From Marinobacter orientalis (GTDB taxonomy: Bacteria; Pseudomonadota; Gammaproteobacteria; Pseudomonadales; Oleiphilaceae), in assembly GCF_004792665.1 (NCBI RefSeq), contig NZ_SRZX01000002.1, positions 388,689 through 452,688 of the forward strand: a DNA stretch of 64,000 nt, written 5' to 3'. The position numbers and the translations under genes were made by a program. This document shows positions 28,716-38,383 of this stretch, piece by piece. The notes under the pieces were generated by a model. That model was not told the origin of the DNA, ran no database searches, and was given only the letters and a program-made list of their open reading frames with translations. Within the stretch, counting starts at the first letter, position 1, and each line of letters starts with the position of its first letter.

Positions 28716-29597
28716 ATGCGTATTCTGCTGTTTCTTGCCACCAACCTGGCGGTCATTCTGGTTGCCAGCTTCACCCTGAAACTGCTGGGGGTAGACAGCT
28801 ACCTGGCACAGAACGGAATCCAGTATGGCTCACTGCTGGCCTTTGCTGCCGTTTTCGGCTTTGCCGGTGCGATAATCTCGCTGCTGATCTCCAAGCCCAT
28901 GGCAAAATGGAGTACCAAGGCCAAGGTCATCGAATCACCCAGAACACCCGCTGAACGCTGGCTGGTGGATACGGTCCGGGCACTGGCCAAAAATGCCGGT
29001 ATCGGCATGCCGGAAGTCGCTATTTTCCCCGCGTCCCAGTCCAACGCGTTTGCAACGGGCTGGAACAGGAATAATGCCCTGGTGGCGGTCAGCGAGGGCC
29101 TGCTTCACCGCTTCAACAAAGATGAAATCCGTGCGGTGCTGGGCCACGAAATCGGCCACGTGGCCAACGGGGACATGGTGACACTTGCCCTGATCCAGGG
29201 CGTCGTAAACACCTTCGTGATTTTCGCTTCGCGGGTGATTGGCTCGTTTGTGGACCGCGTGGTGTTCAAGAACGAGAGCGGGCACGGTATCGGCTTTTTC
29301 GTGGTAAGCATTGCGGCAGAGATCGTACTGGGCATCCTCGCCAGCACCATCGTGTTCTGGTTCTCGCGGCGCCGGGAGTTTCGGGCTGATATCGCCGGAG
29401 CCCAACTGGCAGGACGTGGCGCGATGATCAATGCCCTCGCCCGGCTCAAGCAGGAAAGTGAGGTGCCGGACCAGATGCCGGACAGCCTGCAGGCATTCGG
29501 CATCAATCGGGGCGCACGGGCCGGTCTCAGCGCGCTGTTCATGACCCATCCACCCCTTCAGAGCCGCATCGAAGCACTTCAGAAAGCACAGCTGTAA
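28716..29597 (+). CDS. htpX: HtpX membrane metalloprotease
   Basis: Inner-membrane zinc protease that degrades damaged membrane proteins together with FtsH. The 293-residue protein has two N-terminal membrane helices (1-20, 35-55), the zinc motif HEIGH in [13 protein letters not shown], two more membrane segments (about 155-175 and 190-215), and the third zinc ligand in [24 protein letters not shown] lies just before the ATG. The stop touches the convergent pdxB stop without a gap. Confidence 0.96.
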   Translation: MRILLFLATNLAVILVASFTLKLLGVDSYLAQNGIQYGSLLAFAAVFGFAGAIISLLISKPMAKWSTKAKVIESPRTPAERWLVDTVRALAKNAGIGMPEVAIFPASQSNAFATGWNRNNALVAVSEGLLHRFNKDEIRAVLGHEIGHVANGDMVTLALIQGVVNTFVIFASRVIGSFVDRVVFKNESGHGIGFFVVSIAAEIVLGILASTIVFWFSRRREFRADIAGAQLAGRGAMINALARLKQESEVPDQMPDSLQAFGINRGARAGLSALFMTHPPLQSRIEALQKAQL

Positions 29598-30752
29598 CTA
29601 CAACTTGAGTTTGAAACCAAGGGCCCGGAAAGTATCCTGCATGGACTTGCTGGTGCCCTTGAGCTGAATCTTTACGCTGGAGAACTCCCGCCGGACCGGA
29701 TAATCCCGCCGCAGGCGGTCAAACGCCGGCCCGCGCTCCTCGGCTGGCAGTGACATTGCCAGCCGCATGCGGGCATCGTCCCGACGAGGGTCGTAACAGG
29801 AGCGCATGGCAATATTCGCCGAGTCCATTTCCTCCGCCGCACTGGTGAACGAGAGCTTCGCCAATGCCGGTTCCGGCAAAAACTGACCGGCCTTCTTGCG
29901 GGCAGGCAGGCCCAGGCAACGACTCAGAGCCTGATACACCATCTCACTGCCCTGCACCTTGCCTTCCAGGCTGTAGCCCGCGATATGGGGTGTTGCAAGC
30001 CATACCCTGTCGAGCAACTCGCTGTGAATGCGGGGCTCGTGCTCCCACACATCCAGCACGACGGTGGGCGCATTGGGCTCGTCCAGGCGCGCCAGCAGGG
30101 CAGAGCTGTCGATGACTTCGCCGCGACTGGTATTGATCAGCAACTGATGTTCCCTCAGCGCCGACAACCGCTCCGGCCCGAACAGATGCAGCGTATCGTG
30201 CTCTCCCTCACGGGTCAGAGGGGTATGCAGTGTTACCACATCACAGGCCATGACCTCTTCGAGGCTGACAAACTTCTGACCGTCGTCGCCTTCCCGCTCG
30301 GCCCGGGGCGGGTCGCAACACAGCACATCAAAGTCCAGCCGCTCCAGCTTATGGGCCAGTTCTCCGCCCACATTACCGGCGCCGACAATGCCGACACTGA
30401 GCTTTGTCCAGTCGGCCACGCCCCGCCTCTCGGCGTGCAGTGAGATCACCGACATTACATATTCAACCACACTGTTGGCGTTACAACCGGGTGCTGCCGC
30501 GAATGCAATGCCGCTGGAGGCAAGCCATTGCTGATCCACATGGTCGGTACCAATGGTACAGGTGCCAACAAAGCGCACGCGACTGCCTTCCAGCAATGCC
30601 TGGTTCACCCGGGTTACCGAACGAACCAGCAGAATATCCGCATTCTGGACATCGGCGGCCGACATTGCGCGGCCGGACACACGATCTATTTCGCCGATAT
30701 CGCCAAAGAAGGAATCAAGCAAGGGTATGTTTTCGTCCGCGACTATGCGCAT
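29598..30752 (-). CDS. pdxB: Erythronate-4-phosphate dehydrogenase
   Basis: Second enzyme of DXP-dependent pyridoxal phosphate synthesis, oxidising 4-phosphoerythronate. The 384-residue protein is a D-2-hydroxyacid dehydrogenase with FVGTCTIGTDHVD, the NAD motif VGIVGAGNVGGELAHKL, LINTSRGEVIDS, the catalytic Glu-His region (VWEHEPRIHSELLDRVWLATPHIAGYS), and a C-terminal PdxB dimerisation domain (about 290-384). It lies directly downstream of rhlB on the same strand (20 bases). Confidence 0.95.
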   Translation of the reverse strand: MRIVADENIPLLDSFFGDIGEIDRVSGRAMSAADVQNADILLVRSVTRVNQALLEGSRVRFVGTCTIGTDHVDQQWLASSGIAFAAAPGCNANSVVEYVMSVISLHAERRGVADWTKLSVGIVGAGNVGGELAHKLERLDFDVLCCDPPRAEREGDDGQKFVSLEEVMACDVVTLHTPLTREGEHDTLHLFGPERLSALREHQLLINTSRGEVIDSSALLARLDEPNAPTVVLDVWEHEPRIHSELLDRVWLATPHIAGYSLEGKVQGSEMVYQALSRCLGLPARKKAGQFLPEPALAKLSFTSAAEEMDSANIAMRSCYDPRRDDARMRLAMSLPAEERGPAFDRLRRDYPVRREFSSVKIQLKGTSKSMQDTFRALGFKLKL

Positions 30753-30772
30753 GATGCAGTCTCCCCGACCTG

Positions 30773-32059
30773 TCAGTTCCTGCGTTGGCGCTGGTTACCG
30801 CCGCGGCCATCCTGGCTGCGACTGCCCTGCGCGCGCCGGCCACCGCGCTTGCGGGTGATCGGCGGCTTGGCCAGCGGGGTCATCAGCTCTTCGTCAGGCA
30901 CGGTTGTGGTGAGCTTCTGGCCGATGTAGGACTCTATAGCCGGCAATGAAAAGGCGTCATCCTCACTGGCGAAGCTGACGGAGATACCATGCTTCCCTGC
31001 CCGCCCGGTCCGTCCGATACGGTGAACGTAATCTTCGGCATTATCCGGCAGATTATAGTTGAATACGTGTGTCACACCATCAACATGGATACCGCGGCCT
31101 GCCACATCGGTGGCTACCAGCACCTGAATGCTGCCTTCCTTGAACTGATCCAGAGTTTTGAGTCGCTTGTTCTGGGCGATTTCACCGGACATCAGAGCCA
31201 CCTTGACGCCCTGATTACGCAGATCCTCGTCCAGATCACGACACTGGTCACGGCGATTGGCGAATACCAGAGCCTTTTCAACCTCCGGGCGCTGGAGGTA
31301 GTTCACCAGTACCGGCAGCTTCTCGTCCTCACCCACCAGGTAGACAGTCTGCTTCACCCGTTCAGCGGTCTTCTGCTCCGGCTCGATTTCGACGAATTCG
31401 GCGTTGCGTGTCCACATCGAAGCCAGATTGAGCACATCCTGGTTGAAGGTCGCGCTGAACAGCAGTGTCTGGCGCTCTTCCTTCGGCGTACATTTACGGA
31501 TAATACGCTTCACATCCGGAATAAAGCCCATATCCAGCATACGGTCGGCCTCATCCAGAATCAGGATATCGATCTGGTCCAGAAACACGTCCTGGGACCC
31601 CAGAAAATCGATCAGGCGTCCTGGCGTGGCCACCAGGATATCCACAATCTCGTTCTGTAACTGGTCGCGCTGTTTGTCGTAATTCATACCGCCAACCACG
31701 GTGACCACATTATGTCCGGTGTAACCGCACAACTGCTCCGCATCCTTGGCAATCTGCATCGCCAGCTCCCGGGTGGGCGCCAGGGCCAGCACTCTGGGCT
31801 CGGAAGCGAATCTGTCGGACTCCGGGATCGGCGTTTCCAGCATGCTCTGGATGGCAGTGATCAGAAAGGCAGCCGTTTTGCCGGTACCGGTCTGCGCCTG
31901 GCCAATCAGATCCTGGCAGGCCAGTGTAAACGGGAGGGTTTCTGCCTGGATTGGCGTACAGTGCTCAAAACCGATATCGGTGATGGCATCAAGTACTCGC
32001 TGGTCCAGGTTCAGATCCTTGAAAAGTATTTTGCCGGCTTCGGGTGCGTCAGATGTCAT
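30773..32059 (-). CDS. rhlB: DEAD-box RNA helicase RhlB
   Basis: ATP-dependent RNA helicase, in many gammaproteobacteria a partner of the RNase E degradosome. The 428-residue protein has the Q motif region FEHCTPIQAETLP, motif I AQTGTGKTAAF, Ia PTRELAMQI, DEAD box (LDEADRMLDMGF), SAT, and motif VI HRIGRTGRAGK, with a basic C-terminal tail rich in Arg and Gly. The sequence between motifs (NYDKQRDQLQ, DFLGSQDVFLDQIDILI) is RhlB-like rather than RhlE or SrmB. Confidence 0.92.
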   Translation of the reverse strand: MTSDAPEAGKILFKDLNLDQRVLDAITDIGFEHCTPIQAETLPFTLACQDLIGQAQTGTGKTAAFLITAIQSMLETPIPESDRFASEPRVLALAPTRELAMQIAKDAEQLCGYTGHNVVTVVGGMNYDKQRDQLQNEIVDILVATPGRLIDFLGSQDVFLDQIDILILDEADRMLDMGFIPDVKRIIRKCTPKEERQTLLFSATFNQDVLNLASMWTRNAEFVEIEPEQKTAERVKQTVYLVGEDEKLPVLVNYLQRPEVEKALVFANRRDQCRDLDEDLRNQGVKVALMSGEIAQNKRLKTLDQFKEGSIQVLVATDVAGRGIHVDGVTHVFNYNLPDNAEDYVHRIGRTGRAGKHGISVSFASEDDAFSLPAIESYIGQKLTTTVPDEELMTPLAKPPITRKRGGRRAQGSRSQDGRGGNQRQRRN

Positions 32060-32065
32060 ATAGCT

Positions 32066-32644
32066 TCAATTTACCTCAGTGTCTGTGGCGGAACATTCGG
32101 GCATCAGGCGCCTGGTCTCTTTGTTCCAGACTTCGTTAAAGTCAGCCTCGGTTCCATAAAATGTCCGCAGCGTCTGAAAAAACATGCCGGCTCGGGCCGG
32201 CAAGCCATGCTCCAGATAATCACTGGCCTGCGCCGTCACATTCCTGCGAAAAGCGTCTTCGTCCCAGGCTCCGTTACCGGAAAGATTGTCGACGCTGACG
32301 TGAAACCGGGCGCGCGCTGCAACCGAAAACAGCCATTCAATAGCCTGGGGCTTTATTTCCGCCTTTTCAAAAGCCTGTTGCTGCTTCACGCTGCGGCCAT
32401 CCGGGCAGTACCAATAGCCGAAATCCCTGAGTGTGCGCCGATGCTCACCGGCAATACACCAATGGCTGATTTCATGCAGCGCGCTGGCATAATAGCCGTG
32501 AGCAAAGATGATCTGTGCAAAGCCGTCAGGCTTCGTTGCCGGTAAATACTCGGGTTCATCGCCGCCCCTGACCAGAACAGTCCGGTAGTCTGCCCGGAAC
32601 AGGCCATTAAACAGCGTGATAAGATCGTCTGGATCATGTCTCAT
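32066..32644 (-). CDS. epmC: Elongation factor P hydroxylase EpmC
   Basis: Hydroxylates the beta-lysylated Lys of elongation factor P. From ATG 32644 the protein is 192 residues (MRHDPDDLITLFNGLF), close to the E. coli YfcM length. Family blocks are GGDEPEYLPA, IIFAHGYYASALHEISHWCIAGEHRR with the HExxHW metal-site motif, and DFGYWYCPDG. The frame stays open further upstream, but that part overlaps the divergent dsbD gene and does not look conserved. The genes for EF-P, EpmA and EpmB are not in this window. Confidence 0.9.
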   Translation of the reverse strand: MRHDPDDLITLFNGLFRADYRTVLVRGGDEPEYLPATKPDGFAQIIFAHGYYASALHEISHWCIAGEHRRTLRDFGYWYCPDGRSVKQQQAFEKAEIKPQAIEWLFSVAARARFHVSVDNLSGNGAWDEDAFRRNVTAQASDYLEHGLPARAGMFFQTLRTFYGTEADFNEVWNKETRRLMPECSATDTEVN

Positions 32645-32795
32645 GGGACGGGTATTGTGCGACTTTAGACCGTTCAATACCAGAGGGAACTTTTGCCCGG
32701 CAACTGTGTCCATTGCAACCTGAAGCGACGCTGTCCAGACCTTTCCCGGTTGAGCGCCCGATAACCGCCGATCCACCAACGGTACTCTATTAACT

Positions 32796-34706
32796 ATGAC
32801 CGGAAACACGACAACCTCATGCAGTATTGCCCCGACCAGGGCGTTGAGCCGCTTATTGCTGTTTCTGGCATTATCCGCGTTTTCTGCAATTACCGCCGGG
32901 GCCGGCAATTCCCTGTTTGGCAACAACAACGATTTCCTCCCGGTTGATGAGGCACTGCCCTTCAGTTTTACCGTAGACAACGGCGCTGTCTTACTGTCCT
33001 GGGATATTGCGCCCGAGCACTACCTGTATCAGGGGCGCATCAGCGTCAACAGCACCACCGAGGGTGTCGAACTGGGGGAACCGGAGTTCTCCTATACCGG
33101 TACCGACACCGAAGATGAGTTCTTTGGCAAGGTCACTGTGTTTTATGAGCCGGTCGAGGCCCGGGTTCCGGTAAAACTCTCCGAAGGCATTCGCGAGGCC
33201 GAGCTACAGGTGACTTACCAGGGCTGCGCCAATGCCGGGCTCTGCTATCCTCCCCAGACCCGGGACGTACTCTATTACGCCGGTACCGGCGCCAGCCCGG
33301 ATGCTACAGCAGGCAGCAGTTCAGCGGGCTCCGCCTCCTCCGGCACCAGCCAGCAGCCGCCTGAAGACACTTCCACCGCGACAGGTCTGGCAGGCTTTCT
33401 CGCCAACCAGTCGACTCTGGTTATTGCCGGGCTGTTCCTGTTACTGGGCCTGGGGCTTACGTTTACTCCCTGCGTGCTGCCCATGGTGCCGATTATTTCG
33501 TCACTGGTATCCTCCCGAAATACCAGTTCAACCGGTCACGCACTGCTTCTTTCCGGCAGTTATGTGCTGGGCATGGCCCTCACCTATGCAGCAGCAGGTG
33601 TCATTACCGGCTTGCTTGGCGCCAGTTTCAACCTCCAGGCCCAGCTTCAGTCCCCCTGGGTATTGGGCGTTTTCGCAGCGCTGTTCGTGGTATTTGCAAT
33701 GTCCATGTTCAACCTGTTTGAAATCCAGCTGCCGCGCTTTATCCGTGAGCCACTCAACGATGCCAGCCATCGCCTGACCGGCACCCGCGTAGCCAGCATT
33801 TTCGGCATTGGCGCTCTGTCGGCCCTTATTGTTTCTCCCTGCGTTTCCGCACCGCTTGCCGGCAGCCTGTTATACATCAGCACTACCCAGGACGCGGTGA
33901 TCGGGGGTGTTGCTCTGTTCGCGCTGGGCCTGGGCATGGGAATTCCCCTGATACTGGTAGCGGTTGGCGGCCGCAAACTGCTGCCATCGACCGGCCCCTG
34001 GATGAACGTTGTCAAGGCTTTCTACGGGGTTATGCTACTGGCTGTTGCCATCTGGCTGGTGGAGAGGATGGTGCCGGGGTGGCTGGCACTGACTCTGTGG
34101 GGACTGCTGGTGGCCATCACGGGTGTGCAACTGGGCGCTTTCGACGCTGCCAGGGCTGGCTGGGAACGTACCCGCAAGGGTATGGGGCTGGTCATGTTTG
34201 CCTACGGCATAGCTCTGCTTGCCGGTGCGGTCTCTGGAGCAAATGATCCCCTAAAGCCCCTGGCTGCGTTCACTGCATCGAATCAGCCAATGGCAGGAAG
34301 CCCGTCACCAGCCGGAGTGGCAGCGACTCATGCCGGGTTCGTCCGGCTGGAATCTCCGGCGGATATTCGCAGTGAGCTTGCACAGGCCAGCCGCAACGGC
34401 ACCCCTGTGATGCTCGACTTTTACGCCGACTGGTGCATCTCCTGCAAGGTCATGGAACGCAACGTTTTCAGTGACGGCACCGTTATCCAGGCACTGGCGC
34501 CCTACAAGCTCCTGCAACTGGATATGACCGATAACACACCAGAGCAGCAGGCGCTGCTGAACGAGCTTGGCCTGTTCGGGCCGCCGGCAATACTGTTCTA
34601 CAACAACTCCGGCGCAGAGATAGAAACGGCCCGCGTGCTCGGCGAGATGGACCGCGACCAGTTTCTTGGCCATCTCAATGAACTGGGCATTTCCGGCGAA
34701 TCCTGA
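32796..34706 (+). CDS. dsbD: Thiol:disulfide interchange protein DsbD
   Basis: Transfers electrons from cytoplasmic thioredoxin across the inner membrane to periplasmic partners such as DsbC and cytochrome c maturation proteins. The 636-residue protein has a signal sequence, the periplasmic alpha domain with its Cys pair (GCANAGLCYPP), an eight-helix membrane domain with the two redox Cys in FTPCVLPMVP and SPCVSAPLAG, and a C-terminal thioredoxin-like domain with WCISC. It is divergent from epmC. It could support cytochrome c assembly for the cbb3 oxidase encoded downstream. Confidence 0.96.
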   Translation: MTGNTTTSCSIAPTRALSRLLLFLALSAFSAITAGAGNSLFGNNNDFLPVDEALPFSFTVDNGAVLLSWDIAPEHYLYQGRISVNSTTEGVELGEPEFSYTGTDTEDEFFGKVTVFYEPVEARVPVKLSEGIREAELQVTYQGCANAGLCYPPQTRDVLYYAGTGASPDATAGSSSAGSASSGTSQQPPEDTSTATGLAGFLANQSTLVIAGLFLLLGLGLTFTPCVLPMVPIISSLVSSRNTSSTGHALLLSGSYVLGMALTYAAAGVITGLLGASFNLQAQLQSPWVLGVFAALFVVFAMSMFNLFEIQLPRFIREPLNDASHRLTGTRVASIFGIGALSALIVSPCVSAPLAGSLLYISTTQDAVIGGVALFALGLGMGIPLILVAVGGRKLLPSTGPWMNVVKAFYGVMLLAVAIWLVERMVPGWLALTLWGLLVAITGVQLGAFDAARAGWERTRKGMGLVMFAYGIALLAGAVSGANDPLKPLAAFTASNQPMAGSPSPAGVAATHAGFVRLESPADIRSELAQASRNGTPVMLDFYADWCISCKVMERNVFSDGTVIQALAPYKLLQLDMTDNTPEQQALLNELGLFGPPAILFYNNSGAEIETARVLGEMDRDQFLGHLNELGISGES

Positions 34707-34714
34707 CCGGTTAA

Positions 34715-34954
34715 TCAGCTGCCGCGGCGGATATAGAACACGAACTCCTTTCCATCTTCACCGCTATCCACCAGTTCATGGTCGAGAAACTGGCAGAATC
34801 GCGGAATGTCCCGGGTTGTGGAGGGGTCTGTCGCCACTACCTTCAGTACGGCACCCGGGCTGATCTCTACAATCCGGTTATGCAACATCATCACCGGTTC
34901 CGGGCAAAACAGGCCGCGGGCATCAAGCTCTGCATCATAATCCTGCTCTTGCAA
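34715..34954 (-). CDS. TusA/SirA-like sulfurtransferase family protein
   Basis: A 79-residue TusA-fold protein. The family motif around the reactive Cys is [16 protein letters not shown], followed by [19 protein letters not shown], as in TusA, which carries sulfur toward MnmA-type tRNA thiolation. mnmA is also in this window, but far away. TTG at 34954 is the most likely start because AGGAG lies 7 bases upstream; no ATG gives a sensible N-terminus. Family members also have other roles, so TusA itself is probable but not certain. Confidence 0.82.
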   Translation of the reverse strand: MQEQDYDAELDARGLFCPEPVMMLHNRIVEISPGAVLKVVATDPSTTRDIPRFCQFLDHELVDSGEDGKEFVFYIRRGS

Positions 34955-35039
34955 TGTCAGTCTCCTGAAATTCCACCTGAAATTTGAAAAAAACCTGCTA
35001 AATTGTTGTTTATAGATGTCTAATAATACGAGGTAAACA

Positions 35040-35330
35040 ATGATCCGGGTACTGATTGAACGCCACATCGCCGAATCGCTTGAACCCGTCTACGAGGAGA
35101 GATCCCGCAGGGTTCTTCAGAATGCCGTGAGCGCCCCGGGCTTTGTGTCCGGCGAAACCCTCGTGGATACCCACGATCCCAACCACCGGTTTACCCTGTC
35201 CAACTGGCGCTCGGAAGCAGACTGGCAACGCTGGTTTCTGTCCGAAGAGCGCCGCGAGCTGATGGCCGAGCTTGTCCCGATGATGGACCGGGAGGAAGTC
35301 ATTACCGTGCTCGGGCACAGTCACAACTAG
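35040..35330 (+). CDS. Antibiotic-biosynthesis-monooxygenase (ABM) fold protein
   Basis: A 96-residue dimeric alpha/beta-barrel-type protein of the ABM family. The pattern [63 protein letters not shown] is typical. Members include small oxygenases and stress-linked proteins of unknown substrate; no catalytic residues can be assigned. GAGG lies upstream of the ATG. It is divergent from the TusA-like gene and convergent with rlmM. Confidence 0.82.
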   Translation: MIRVLIERHIAESLEPVYEERSRRVLQNAVSAPGFVSGETLVDTHDPNHRFTLSNWRSEADWQRWFLSEERRELMAELVPMMDREEVITVLGHSHN

Positions 35331-35350
35331 AGTCCCGTCTGGCTATCGGC

Positions 35351-36427
35351 TCAGGCTACACGCTCAATAAAGCAGGTAATCTCCTCACGGTCATGATAGA
35401 GGTGGCGGGCCCTGATACGGAAGTTCATTTCGGTCTGGGCCAGCCCCTGTTCCAGAATGTCCCTGCAAATCAACCACTCGTCGTATCTTTTTTTCATTGG
35501 CAGTTTAAGATTGAACACCGTATAGCGGCACAGTTTCGCGGTCAGCCAGTCCACGGCCAGTGCCGCGGTACGGCGCGGGTGATCCACAATATCGCAAACC
35601 ATCCAGTCCACCCCCCGCCTTGGCCGCCACTGGTAACCGTCGGCCTCTACATGCCGGACATGCCCTGACGCCATCAGATCGCCATTCATTGGACCATTAT
35701 CAACGGCAGTTACCATCATGCCCTGTTTGACCAACTGCCAGGTCCAGCCTCCGGGAGCCGCACCCAGATCCACTGCCTGCTTGCCGCCACCGAGGTAATC
35801 AAGCTCGTTTCCAGGAGGCAAAAACACCTTCCAGGCTTCCTCCAGCTTGAGCGCCGAGCGGCTGGGAGCCGAAGCCGGCAGACGCAAGCGAGGTATACCA
35901 CTGACGAAGCGGGCCCGGTTGCCGGCCATGCTGACACCGGCAATAACCCGGTCAAACCCGAGCAGCAACAACTCCAGACGGGCCGGCGATTCGCCCTGGG
36001 GATCTGACTGCAACAGTCCCGCCCCCCGCAGCCCTCTGGAAAGCGGAGACACCCATTTGCGGGCAAAATTGCCAAGATCCGGGTCACTGTTGTTTTCGGG
36101 CAACCGGACCTCCACCCTCGCGCAGGCCGGAAACGCCGCATCCACTGACTTCAGGCTATCAATGACGGCGCCCACACGGTCCGTCGTCGGCAACGCCACG
36201 TCCGCCAGGACAACAAACCAGTCTCTGACAAAGACCAGGGTGTGGATGGACAGTGTGTCCAGCAATGTATCAGCAGAGACCGGACCCGGGAGATTAAAGA
36301 TCACGAAGCCCCGGGAATCCCCGGGCTCGAAGTAGCCGTAAATCCCGAGTGCTGCCGCGGCATCCGTTAGCTCCCGTCCTGCTTCTGTCTCGAAGCCTGG
36401 CCGGCAGAAGACCATCAGTCGTTCCAT
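35351..36427 (-). CDS. rlmM: 23S rRNA 2'-O-ribose methyltransferase RlmM
   Basis: SAM-dependent methyltransferase modifying C2498 of 23S rRNA. The 358-residue protein has an N-terminal THUMP-like region (about 1-170) and a Rossmann methyltransferase domain with AVDLGAAPGGWTWQLVKQG, the Asp of VTAVDNGPM, and DWMVCDIVDHPRR. The catalytic K-D-K-E pattern is consistent: Lys in LKLEEAWKVF, Asp in CDIVD, Lys in FNLKLPMKKRY. Length matches the E. coli enzyme. Confidence 0.95.
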   Translation of the reverse strand: MERLMVFCRPGFETEAGRELTDAAAALGIYGYFEPGDSRGFVIFNLPGPVSADTLLDTLSIHTLVFVRDWFVVLADVALPTTDRVGAVIDSLKSVDAAFPACARVEVRLPENNSDPDLGNFARKWVSPLSRGLRGAGLLQSDPQGESPARLELLLLGFDRVIAGVSMAGNRARFVSGIPRLRLPASAPSRSALKLEEAWKVFLPPGNELDYLGGGKQAVDLGAAPGGWTWQLVKQGMMVTAVDNGPMNGDLMASGHVRHVEADGYQWRPRRGVDWMVCDIVDHPRRTAALAVDWLTAKLCRYTVFNLKLPMKKRYDEWLICRDILEQGLAQTEMNFRIRARHLYHDREEITCFIERVA

Positions 36428-36540
36428 CTGTCACCTGAACAGGGTTCGTCTTTGGAACCCGTAAATTTGAATCTGTTTAACATCCACACAACCTGCGATT
36501 GACTAAACTGCTGAGTTTTCCGCTGGCAGGAATACTCCGG

Positions 36541-38382
36541 ATGCTGCTGTACCTGCGTTATGCCCTATCGTTTGCCGCACTGCTGCTTTTAACAGGCGTG
36601 GCAATGGCGTTTCAGTCAGCACCGACTGAACATTGCCCGGCACTTGATGCCAGCAACGCAAAGCAGCGGGAGGCCCTGATGGACTACGCATGCTACCTCA
36701 GAGTCGCCCCCGGAGAACCGGCATACAATGCCGGAACACCGGAAGAACTGCCCGATGACGCCCAGTGGACTTCGGCTGACGGCAACGACCTCGTATTCAG
36801 TCACACCGACGCTGTTTACTGGATCCGTCTCAATGTGCGCAATTCCGGCGATGCACGCCAACTCTGGTACCTGAAGCTCAGCTATCCCCTGCTGGATAAA
36901 GTCGCTTTCTGGCATTCAGGCATTGACGGTACCTCTGTCACCCACACCGGAGACCAGTACCCATTCATGTCCCGCGGCGTAGATTACCGGTATTTCCTGC
37001 TCCCCGTCACGCTCGGTGGCAGTGAAAACAGGGCCATTACCATCCGGATCGAAAGCAGTGGCGCCCTGAACGTCCCCCTCTCCCTGGAAACACCGGACGC
37101 TATCATTGCCCAAAGCAATCATCTGACCCTGATTCACGGGCTGTTCTATGGTGCACTGCTTGTGTTTTCAGGGTTCAACCTGCTGCTGTTCTTCAGCTCA
37201 GGTACCGCGTACTACTTCTACAATGCCTTTTATATGGCTTCACTGGGTCTTTTCCTTTTTGCCATGGGCGGCTTCGCCAACCAGTATTTCTGGCCTGACA
37301 GCACGGCTTTTGCCAATACATCCATTCCCATGCTGATATCCGTCAGTTCTCTGGCAATGACCCTGTTCGGCCGTTCCTTTCTGGAAATCCGCCCTGGTTC
37401 AAGGGCAGACCGGATACTCAGGGGGCTGGCACTGGCCAGCCTTGGCCTGTTTTTGATGACCTTCATCCTGCCCTATAACAAATCCATTGTGTTGACCACC
37501 ACTGTTGCCCTGCTCATTATTGGCAGCCTGTTCCTGGTCGGGCTTATTCGCTGGCGCCAGGGGTACCTGCCCGCAAAGTGGTACGTTTTGGCCTGGTCCG
37601 GAATGCTGGCCGGAGCCCTCATCTACGCCCTTGCCGCATTCGGTTACCTCGCCGACTTCCTGGCGCGGGAAATTTTCATGCAGGTTGCCGTGGGCGCGCA
37701 GGTGATTCTTCTCAACTATGCCATGGTTCAGCGATGGCGCCTTCTGAATCAGAAACTGCTGAATGCAGAACAGAGCGCTCGCACAAATCTGGAGCTCAAA
37801 GTGCACGAACGCACGGCGCAACTGCGCAACACAATGCGTGAACTGGAGCGAGCGAACCGCCAGTTGGCGACCCTGAGCCTCAATGATGCGCTGACCGGGC
37901 TACACAACCGGCGCCACCTTGACAACCTCCTGCCTGAACTGTGCGCCGAATCCCGTCGCAGCAGCCAGCCACTGACCATCGCGCTGCTCGATGCGGATCA
38001 TTTTAAAGCAGTGAACGATAAGTGGGGACACGATTTCGGCGACCAGTGCCTTCAGCACATCGCCGACATACTCAGGCGCCACGCCAAGCGGCCAAGGGAT
38101 GTGGCAATCCGCTTCGGCGGAGAGGAGTTTGCGCTGTTATTACCTGGCACCGGAGCAGACGGAGCCGGCAAGCTCTGCGAGCAGATTCTGCAAGATCTGG
38201 CCAGCACCAGCGTGGTCACCGGTCATGGAGAGCGGGTCCAACTGACCATGAGTGCAGGCACCGCAACACTTGTATCAGGGGAAGATCAGAGAGAGCTCTT
38301 CCGGCGAGCTGACGAAGCCCTCTACCGGGCCAAGGCTGCCGGCCGGAACCGGACGGAACAATCAGAACCCGAGACCTGCTGA
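36541..38382 (+). CDS. 7TM-DISM diguanylate cyclase
   Basis: A 613-residue membrane enzyme that should make c-di-GMP. After a signal-like segment (1-25) there is a periplasmic 7TMR-DISM extracellular domain (about 30-190), seven membrane helices (about 200-395, NHLTLIHGLFYGALLVFSGFNLLLF onward), a coiled-coil linker, and a GGDEF domain starting DALTGLHNRRHLDNLL. The active site is GGEEF at residues 526-530, so the cyclase should be active. ATG 36541 is chosen, with AGGAAT upstream; TTG 36499 is an alternative. It ends one base before the convergent hydrolase gene. Confidence 0.92.
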   Translation: MLLYLRYALSFAALLLLTGVAMAFQSAPTEHCPALDASNAKQREALMDYACYLRVAPGEPAYNAGTPEELPDDAQWTSADGNDLVFSHTDAVYWIRLNVRNSGDARQLWYLKLSYPLLDKVAFWHSGIDGTSVTHTGDQYPFMSRGVDYRYFLLPVTLGGSENRAITIRIESSGALNVPLSLETPDAIIAQSNHLTLIHGLFYGALLVFSGFNLLLFFSSGTAYYFYNAFYMASLGLFLFAMGGFANQYFWPDSTAFANTSIPMLISVSSLAMTLFGRSFLEIRPGSRADRILRGLALASLGLFLMTFILPYNKSIVLTTTVALLIIGSLFLVGLIRWRQGYLPAKWYVLAWSGMLAGALIYALAAFGYLADFLAREIFMQVAVGAQVILLNYAMVQRWRLLNQKLLNAEQSARTNLELKVHERTAQLRNTMRELERANRQLATLSLNDALTGLHNRRHLDNLLPELCAESRRSSQPLTIALLDADHFKAVNDKWGHDFGDQCLQHIADILRRHAKRPRDVAIRFGGEEFALLLPGTGADGAGKLCEQILQDLASTSVVTGHGERVQLTMSAGTATLVSGEDQRELFRRADEALYRAKAAGRNRTEQSEPETC

Positions 38383-38383
38383 C

